DNA from: Hirudinaria manillensis
Taxonomy: Eukaryota > Annelida > Clitellata > Hirudinida > Hirudinidae
Direction of reading: 5' to 3'
NCBI GenBank assembly: GCA_034509925.1
Contig: CM067534.1
Location: forward strand, 5,386,501 to 5,450,500
Length of the DNA: 64,000 bases
The position numbers were made by a program, and so were the translations under genes. Under the pieces are notes generated by a model. It did not search any database, was not told the origin of the DNA, and saw only the letters and a program-made list of their open reading frames with translations. Positions 55,601 to 64,000 of this stretch are shown piece after piece. How positions within the stretch are numbered: the stretch's first letter is position 1; the number at the start of each line of letters is the position of its first letter.

Positions 55601-58600
55601 TTGCAGTTGCAACAGCCTTACTTTATAATACGAATTAAAAGGCACTTTTAAAATAAATCTCATAATTATATTTGTTTTGAAGCAGACCATAAAAGTTGAA
55701 GAAGAGGTTAATACTGATAGTGAAGGTAAGAAGAAAGCAGAAGGAGAAGAATTCAACAAAGCAGTATCTTACGTGATGGTTGAAATCAGTCTCGACCATC
55801 CTTTTTATCCAAAGAAGACTTCAGATGAATCATCTCTGAAGTTTGTATGCTTTTATTGCCATTCCTAAAAGAAATTAAACATTTTAAAGTATGCATATTG
55901 TAAATTTCAAATGAGTATATAGCATACTTTGTAATTCAAATGAATTTAATCAACTCCAAGGTTAAATTATATTAAATTGTTATATGCTTAGTTTTAGCTT
56001 TATTGTTGATAATATTATTTGATGAACTTTTATGCTAGGGTTTCAAAAATCATTCCTCCAAGACCAATTTACCCAAAAAAGAATAATACTTCAGAGAAGG
56101 TGATTTACAAATATTGTAACCACAAAATAACATCTTATTGTTTTAATTTATTTATTCATTTATTTCATTTATTGAATCAGAGTTAATGGCATGCCATTTA
56201 CAAGATAAGATATTATTTTACAATAGATAATATAGCAGATATAGTGCTCCTAGTATTTCAAGTTTCTCCAAACTTTGATGCTTAATCTGAGTTTTAAATC
56301 TTTATTAATGACCAATCAATAAGTTTCAGCTTTACAGACCATGTGTGATATAAATGTGTAGATGGATGGATCAAACAATGGACGGATGGATCGATGGATG
56401 GATGCAATTATTTAATTATGATTGCAAATAGTCTTAAAAAAGTTGTCTTTAATTCGTTTAATTAATAAGAATGCATTGATGGTTTTCCATCATTTCCAGG
56501 CTTTAGCAGATTATCGTGGCAAAATCACATCCATTGCCAAACTTCTTCTAGATGAATTTGAGTGAGTTTGTTGATTTTGTGACCTATTTTGCGATGACTC
56601 TTCAATTGGAATTTTTGGACTTTTATCGATTAATAAATAATTAATAAAAAGATTTAATTGCAAATTTAAAAGTTGAAATGAGGACACAAATTATTTATTG
56701 ATGTAATAACAACAATTTACTAATTACATGATTAGAAAGCTTTGAAATTATATTTGTTTACTTTTAGAAAATACTTTTACACCCAAAGTGGGAACTCGGA
56801 AGAAACAAATGAGCAGAACTTTGAAGAAAAGTAAGCTTTTTTTAATATGAAGGCAAAATTTTTAATTTTTTTTTTATTGTAAATGTGTCCAATTTAACAA
56901 TAATTTCTCTGGATGGCAGAAGACAGAAGCTTCTGTACCACTTGAACTCAAGTGGCAAGTACCTGGCATTCAAGGAGCAGATAAGACATGCTGTGGTTAA
57001 AATTGTGAGGGACAGGTTTTGTAGGACCACTGTCTTTGAGTGCAGTGAAGAATTTCAGGTTTATACATCTAATTATTATTATTATTATTATTTGACAAAT
57101 ACTTATTTGGAAACATTTTAAATACTGATTAACAATATTACTTAGTGCTTCCTGAGTGAATTGTACACCTTATTGGTGGATGAGATGCATGCTTCTCTGC
57201 TCAAGTTCATAGCAGCAGAAGAAAAGCCCGATCCTATCCGCGTCACTCTCACGGATGAACAGTTGAAGCATTTTGCACAGGAAGCAGATTTTGTACACAA
57301 ACATTGTTTGGCAGAGAAATATTATTTTGAGGTGAATATTTGAATTTGTGATCATTAATTTAAAACTGATACTTAAACCTCAAATTGGCCCAAAACGAAT
57401 TCTTGGTCTTTGCTTCTGGATAACATAAAAAGTTAACATATTTATAGTTTATAATTTAAGAGGGAGATCCTTGGGAAGAAAAACATTTATCTATCTGAAA
57501 AATATTTTCATGAATAAGTAAATAAAAGTTTGGTGAAGATAACTATCCTAATACACTGACATTTATTAGAATCTGTTTTTGAATGCATTTTCAGAGGATA
57601 TCTCGAGACAGAAGGAATCCTGACTATTGGTTTGATGCCGGTTGTCATTACATGCTGATTGAAGATTTTGGCAGGGTTAAACACTCTGCCTTCTTAATAA
57701 TAAGAAGAATTATATCAACTATTTCTTGAAATCTTTCAATAAAGATTCATTCAATTTTTTACCACAGTTACATCATTGGATTAATTCATATATAATTTCA
57801 AAATAGGCAGGAGAATGTTTCAAGGAGTGTGTGGCAGTGGATTGCAAACATGTGAATGGGTTGGTGTATTACCAATACAATAAGGAGATAAGTAATACTT
57901 TAAAGCAACATCTTTCTCTTCAGTCTGATCATGAGTGGTGTTTGCCACACCTACAGAGATTGCACAGGAGTGGCAGAATGTCTCTTTGAGGCTGCTACAA
58001 CAACGGATCCTTTAAACATTACGGCTTGGGTCATGCTTGGTAATGTACTTGCATAACTACTTTATTTTTTATTGTTCATTGTTACACAAAATTAATAGTA
58101 ACATAAAATAATAAGAAAAATTACTTGCTTAATATATTTTAATTTTCTTTGCTTTTTGTCAATAGAGCTAACCTTTCTAATACTATTGATATTTACAGGT
58201 CTATTTTATGATCACGTTCAAAACACCATTATGTTTGAAAAGGCAATATCTGAGGCATGCCATTTGGCATTTAAAAGGCCTGAATATGTCATCCAGTGCC
58301 CCGAAGATAAGACTGAGCAGGAAGTGGTGCAATTTGTACCAAAAACTCCTCCTGAAACTCCACAACCAAGAGGTTCTTCAAAGTCAAAATCAAAAAAGGG
58401 CCCCAAAAAAGGCAATAGATTTTGGAATGTTGCCATTATTTTGCCTGTAATTAAGGATGTTATAGTAACATCAGCTTTAACATAAGTTATATTCCAAGTT
58501 CTTTATTACATTACTTGGCAAATTAGATTGGTATTGAATTCCTGAGTTTTATGTGACAGCAATTGAAACAATTATAAATGCATTTAGTTTGAAATCTAAA

Positions 58601-60167
58601 TTACATTTCTTCACAATTTGAGAAGGAGAGTCTTGGTGCTATGTAAATGACCTAAATATTCTACTGCTGTGCCAATCATAATGTATATTTTCGTAATAAA
58701 TTACTTAGCTGTTATTCTGCAATCATGCTACACAAGAATACGTACAGCACATAAGACTAGGATGACTATAAAAAATATGCTAGTTGTTCTATCAATAATA
58801 GAAAGCTGTGATGACCTTATTGTTGAATCTAAGTGTTGATTATATCAGCAGAAAAGGTGCAAGCAGTGACTACTGAGCCCATTGAACCTCTTCCTGATCC
58901 TGAAACACCTGTGATGCTCAGAGACTCAGTATATGTGGAGGCAATTACATTCCTTAACAGTGCCAATGAAATCATTGTTAGACATCATTCTCAACTGAAG
59001 TTATGTCATATTTGTGATAGAAATTATATATTTTAGACATAATAACTAATAGTTAGGTTTGTAATTATTTACAATTTAACCAATAATTATTAATTATTAG
59101 ACAGTTAATTATTAACAATCCACTTAATTTATTTTCGTTAATGTTTCAGTTCAGAGAGAAGGCACTGGCCCAACATGCCGTCGATTGCTACGGAGGGTTC
59201 AACTTCAGCTATTACTTGGAAATGTCTCGGCTTTACGTCATTCGGAAAGTGTACTGCCAGGCCGAAGAATTCATCAACATCGCCATCGACATGTGCATGC
59301 AGGTCACAATTCAGTTCATTAATCATGATGTCTTCTAGAAATTTTTTTGCTTTATGAAATGGATGAGTTCAAAGGGTCAAATTGTCTCTGAAGGTTCCCA
59401 AAGCTTGGACAGCATTGGGCCACTTGAGATACCTGATGAACGATTATGAGAATGCTGCATGCTGTTATGACAGGAGGATTTCATATGGTGTTGAAGACAC
59501 TGATCTGCATTATGTGTATCTCAGACTAGGAGCAGCTCTCATTTGCATGTCAAAAGTGTGTTGTCATATTTTTTTTTATATTTTCTATCAATTTTATTAA
59601 TTCAATGATAAGTATAACAAATGAGACAGATCAGAACAAACAGAATAACTGAATTAATTCTAAATATTACTTTGCCTTACTGAATCAACATACCAGTATA
59701 TTTTCTCAGTTTCAAGAATCAAAACGAGTCTACCTAACAGCTTGTAAGAAGAATCCTACATGCTTAACGTGGCTTGGGGCAGGCATAGCCTGTTATAGGG
59801 TATGTAGTAAATATACTATTAGTTTAGCTGCATTTTACTCTGATAAATATTCTCCTCTTCTGCAGTTGAACGAAATTAAGGAGGCTGAAGAGGCTCTGAT
59901 AGAAGCAAACTTTCTGAACAACGAAGACCCGGAGGTCTGGGCTTATTTGTGCATGATCAGCATGCAGAAATGCAGACACTTTGAGGCCAAACAAGCATAC
60001 AAATATGCCATTCGTGTATGTTTATCCGGAATTGATCGGATATTATAAGGTTATATTGTTATGGTTGATCTAATGATACATGATTGTTCCAGTCAGGTTT
60101 ATGCAATGCAATTCTTTGTAATGAGATCATGCAACTTCAGCAAGCCACAGGTATTTGTCTTGAATGA
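52674..60167 (+). CDS. CFAP70: Cilia- and flagella-associated protein 70
   Basis: Axonemal TPR protein associated with outer dynein arm function. 28 exons: 52674-52727, 52790-52964, 53038-53133, 53201-53280, 53415-53591, 53759-53889, 54059-54208, 54395-54476, 54543-54615, 54756-54817, 55071-55190, 55320-55367, 55686-55840, 56039-56099, 56500-56561, 56768-56830, 56920-57058, 57146-57331, 57595-57675, 57807-57859, 57924-58039, 58199-58372, 58849-58976, 59150-59302, 59394-59555, 59710-59799, 59866-60015, 60093-60167. Sum 3096 nt, 1031 aa; from memory human CFAP70 has about 1120. The N-terminus is C2-like (KIEIKVHQIRDL). Mid-protein blocks include IRGAYKV and YVMVEISLDHPFYPK. The C-terminal half is TPR repeats (GECFKECVAVDCKH, AECLFEAATTTDPLN, AKQAYKYAIR). 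Exon 22 may instead run to a GC donor at 58411, adding a Lys/Ser-rich linker. Poly(A) signal AATAAA at 60255-60260. Confidence 0.92.
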
Positions 60168-60254
60168 AGGCACAGTTGCTGAACACAAAGGAGTCATATA
60201 AATGTGAAAGTTGAGATTTAGAGCCTGATTATTTATGGGTTTTTTTTGTGATTT

Positions 60255-60260
60255 AATAAA
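60255..60260 (+). terminator. Polyadenylation signal AATAAA of CFAP70
   Basis: AATAAA 88 nt after the CFAP70 stop, inside the 186-bp gap to the convergent DDX24 gene. Confidence 0.55.
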
Positions 60261-60323
60261 CTATTATTATTATTATTCATTAAATGGAAAGCTGGCATGA
60301 TTGTTATTTGCATAAAATTTTAA

Positions 60324-60329
60324 TTTATT
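60324..60329 (-). terminator. Polyadenylation signal AATAAA of DDX24
   Basis: TTTATT on the plus strand, about 25 nt after the DDX24 stop on the minus strand. Confidence 0.5.
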
Positions 60330-60353
60330 CAATAAAGTCAATTGCATCAGCAG

Positions 60354-60468
60354 TTAAGGCTTCTGGATTGTTTTCTTGTTCTTTTTCTTCCTACAAATTG
60401 AAAATGTAATTGAACCACAAGTAATTGAACATTGAACCAGTTTCAAGATCATAAGAAATGCAATAATA

Positions 60469-60501
<33 letters not shown>

Positions 60502-62517
60502 GCCACATCAAAATTAATTTTGCTCATGAACCAATATCTCGAGCACCAAGATCAAGGATGCGCACGTTGGACTCACTTTTTAGTCTTACTTTCAACTCCC
60601 ATCAGTTGATCCAATTCCATCTGAAGTCCTTCCACCTCTCGTTTCCAGATGTTTCGATCCATCTCCTCCGAGTGACTGATAATTATAAGTTCAAATGTCA
60701 AAGATCAAAAGGGATCCTTGCACTGGACAGTTTTGGCACTGACCTTTTGTTCTTTTTGTCATCATCGTCGTCGTCATCATCAAATATCATGTCAGCCTCC
60801 TCTGCCAATCGATTCAACCAGTTTTTCTGGTTTCTCTTCTTTCTATCCCTGAGTTTTTGAAATTGCAGAGTGAGATGAAGAATATATAATAATATATAAT
60901 AACATGGCTTGGGGCAGGCATAGCCTGAATAAAGAAAAACAATAATAATTGCTTGCAATGGAAGCATATGACACACCTGTGTTTTTCTTTTTCAATGGTT
61001 TGAGCCAACTTCACCACCTGCACCATGGGTTGGTAAACTGAATTGTCCAAATCCAGCTTTGATAGATCTTTACCTGAAATAGATTTTCTCATTAAATAAA
61101 AATTAACTATATGATTTATTAACAATTACTATTCATAATTTTAAATAATTATTTGAATGTTAAAGGTTTGAATGTTTATTGGTCTTTGTGAAATTTGATT
61201 TTTAATTACATTTTGCTGTCTACTACTTAATCTGTCTACTGTTCACTTAAAAGCCTTGTTAGACTCAATGGGATGCTAACAGAACATATTATGTGACCCA
61301 TTTGGTCCAGCCAAATGAAAGTTGGCAGTTGCAAAGCTATCAAATCATTTTGACATGAAAGTATGTAAATAAAATCAATGACACACTTCTCTTAAGGTTA
61401 GTCATGATTCTCTGGAAATTGGATTCCTCTTGAGGAGAGATGAAGATCACACTCAAACCATCCTTGTTTGATCTTGCAGTCCTGCCTGACCTATGAACGT
61501 AGTTCTGTAAGTACAAAGTGGATTTTAAAATCTGCATTTCATCTATTAGCTTGGCTGATTCATCTGAATTGATCAAACCTCTGCTGTCATCGGGACGTGA
61601 TAGTGGACGACGTACTGAACATCTGGAATATCCAATCCTCTTGCAGCAACGTCGGTAGCAACCAACAGCCCATTCTCGAGTTCTGCTCGACAAATAAATT
61701 TAATTAATAAATTACATTTGCATCTATATTTGGTTTCATCCATACTCTTAATTGGTCAGCATGCTTCACTTGACAAATTATATTAAATTATTATAATAAT
61801 TATAATATGTAAATTATTATAATAAATTATAATTAATCCAGAAGAAAACTAATCCATTATGCAACCAACCCTTGAATCTTTCCACATTTTTAAGTCTCAG
61901 TTTCTGATCCATGTCAGCACAAAGACGTATCGGAGAGAAGCGCAGCACGGCCATCAGGGAGCTTATCTTTTTGATGATCTCTTTGCTATTAGCAAAGATG
62001 ATTGTTCTTCCTGGATGGGTCTTAAGAAAGTAATACAGGAATATGTCCTTTTCGTCTGCTTGGCAATTCACTCTTTTCTCGATCAATTGCTGGGCCATCA
62101 TGTTCTTGCCCTTCGTCAGGTCAAAAATCTTCGGTTTGTTTGACATTCGAAGTTTTGTTTTGAGAGAATCTGGAAAAGTTAAATTTATAATTTATGCACA
62201 CATTTAAATTTATAATTTATACGTAAATATTAATAAATGACATTAATAATTTATGATGATTAGTAATGGAGTTATCATATTCAAATTAAAATAATTTACA
62301 ATTGATATTAAATAATTCTATTCTAATTAATGATTGTCTTATTATTGGATTATTAAAAACACTAACTGAGCTTATCTTCAATCGTTGGGTCCTTCATTCT
62401 TTTCTTTTTCTTTAAATCGAGTCTCTTTGGTTTGGAATGGACAAAAGTAAGGGTGGCTGAAAAGACAAACACCTGCTTCTTTTGATGGCTGAATAAAAAT
62501 TAAAATCACTATTATTA

Positions 62518-62561
<44 letters not shown>

Positions 62562-63194
62562 GATGTTGTTAAAAATCAATAATTTAACAAAACATCAATG
62601 ATGTCCCATCACTATTGTGGCTCCGTCTACTCACCATTTTTGATGCAAATGGCTGAGAATCTGTTCAAGTTCAACAAAGTGATTCTGTTCCATCATGCGA
62701 TCCACCTCGTCAATTACTAGAAACTTCAATCCTTCCATTCTGAAAACGTGAGGCTCCCTCTGAAAATAAATGTCACAATGCAGTGTTTAATAGATGCCAT
62801 AAATAACATAAAATTAGAAAATAGCAAATGTTGAGTTAAATAAATAATAAATGATAATATTCACAACAATTACATATGCATAACAATTACAATTACACTA
62901 TTCAATCTATATTATGGTATAAATGTATACAGAGAATGAGGAAATTAATATTAAAATGTTAACCTCTTGAATGAGTTGCCAGAGCCTTCCAGGTGTGGCT
63001 ATGACTATTTCAGGCTGTTCGCTCAACTTCCTCATTTGCTTCACAGCTGCCAAACCTCCCACGAGGACGACACACTGCAAGAATGGTTTGATTTATTAAC
63101 GTATAAACAATTTATAATTTGAATTTAACACGATATATGAACAAATCAAAACATTATTATTATTATTGTTGTTATTATTATTATATTAATATTA

Positions 63195-63248
<54 letters not shown>

Positions 63249-64000
63249 ATCAAAACATCCTACTAATAACTATGTTGATATTTGTTTGTATAGTGGTACA
63301 AATACAAATACAATTACTTTGATTAGCCAGAAAGGATTCATTAGTAGGATTAGTAGGAAAAAATGAAGAAAACCATAAATTGGCAACTATTGTTATAATG
63401 TCATCAATTGTATTGTTATTATTATTATTATATAGGTATATTATATACCTATAAGTATTATAATTATATTAATGATTAATATTAATTATTATTATATTAT
63501 AGGTATATTATTATATAGGTATATTATATACCTATAATAATTATAATAATAATTATTATTACCTATAATATAATAATAGGTATATTATTATATAGGTATA
63601 TTATATACCTATAATAATTATAATTATTATTATATATAATATACCTATAATATAATGTGATATAATTAAATATCATTAGTTCTTTAGCATTTATTAAAAG
63701 GAGGTTAATGCTGACCACGACACGGCTTAGGTAAAATATATTAATCAGCAATTTAAATAATTTAAATAAATATGAATAAAACCCACTTTAATGTTGGTGT
63801 ACTTGGTTATGGCCTCTATGTGCTCCTTAATCTGCAGGGCAAGTTCCCTCGTTGGAGTCAGGATGAGAGCCTTCAGGTTTTTTCTTTTCACAGTCTCGAT
63901 TTGTTTGCTCTTCTCGGCAGTCGCATCATTTTCTTCCACATCATCATCATCTTCTTCTTCATCATCATCCTCCTCCTTCTCTTCTTCATCATCAACGTTA
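60354..64000 (-). CDS. DDX24: ATP-dependent RNA helicase DDX24 (Mak5-type), N-terminus outside window
   Basis: Nucleolar DEAD-box helicase implicated in 60S ribosome biogenesis. Visible exons (minus): 63787-64000 (partial), 62964-63074, 62635-62759, 62367-62488, 61870-62169, 61579-61682, 61387-61504, 60977-61073, 60744-60848, 60577-60675, 60354-60390. Phases all agree. Order of motifs: a long acidic insert, PTRELALQ (Ia), VGG, ATPGRL (Ib), a motif II reading IDEVD, FSATLT (III), the [24 protein letters not shown] block, [14 protein letters not shown] (V) and [10 protein letters not shown] (VI). The tail has [13 protein letters not shown], an Asp run and a Lys-rich end, as in DDX24. The Q motif and Walker A lie beyond the right edge. 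Tail to tail with CFAP70. Confidence 0.94.
60462..60502. repeat. (ATA)n microsatellite
   Basis: AT-rich trinucleotide run in the last intron of DDX24. Confidence 0.85.
62509..62561. repeat. (ATT)n microsatellite
   Basis: Perfect ATT run of over 50 bp in a DDX24 intron. A second, interrupted ATT array spans about 63151-63247 in the intron upstream. Confidence 0.9.
63418..63656. repeat. Palindromic AT-rich minisatellite
   Basis: Three identical 21-bp palindromes beginning ATAGG and ending CCTAT, with a single-base centre, lie at 63432-63452, 63515-63535 and 63592-63612. Half-copies (TAGGTATA, TATACCTA) fill the spaces between. The array sits in a DDX24 intron and could fold into hairpins or a cruciform. 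Confidence 0.85.

Noticed and set aside
60325..60390. Alternative last DDX24 exon frame ending in DFIE.
   Set aside because: The frame does not match the phase-2 end of the previous exon; the in-phase reading ends at 60354 with the Lys-rich tail typical of DDX24.

Overview
This is a eukaryotic, AT-rich window from a metazoan, probably an invertebrate with motile cilia. All genes use the standard code and most are cut into many small exons. The gene set (AMPA-type glutamate receptor, Slo-family K+ channel, KEOPS and mitoribosome subunits, two motile-cilium proteins) fits a bilaterian-grade animal; the sequence alone does not narrow it further. Gene models were built by hand from conserved protein blocks, GT/GC-AG junctions and codon phase. 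Every multi-exon model marked as complete sums to a multiple of three.

Layout. 1-1710 (-): zinc-finger gene, running off the left edge. 3181-9754 (-): PPP4R1, 22 exons, 897 aa. 11032-12078 (-): MRPL24, head to head with OSGEP (12431-14874, +) across a 352-bp shared promoter. 14946-15388: a broken coding remnant in three frames. 15538-17853 (+): DNAAF1 in a single exon with two X-box motifs just upstream. 19000-25261 (-): a Slo (BK-type) channel, 22 exons, 1074 aa, whose calcium-bowl acidic run is missing. 28356-29200 (+): short aftiphilin-like protein. 30144-30611 (+): unrecognised small basic protein. 31458-51738 (+): AMPA receptor, 17 exons, 934 aa, with two genome-encoded arginines at the pore apex. 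52674-60167 (+): CFAP70, 28 exons, 1031 aa, with an X-box-like site upstream. 60354-64000 (-): DDX24 helicase, running off the right edge and tail to tail with CFAP70.

The genes do not form one pathway. PPP4R1, OSGEP, MRPL24 and DDX24 are housekeeping genes. DNAAF1 (dynein arm assembly) and CFAP70 (axonemal) share RFX-type promoter motifs. The Slo channel and the AMPA receptor are membrane-excitability genes, and both carry substitutions at the residues that define function in their families. These are the best leads here.

About 40% of the introns placed begin with GTT rather than GTA or GTG. A few begin with GC. No tRNA, rRNA, CRISPR or intact transposon was recognised.
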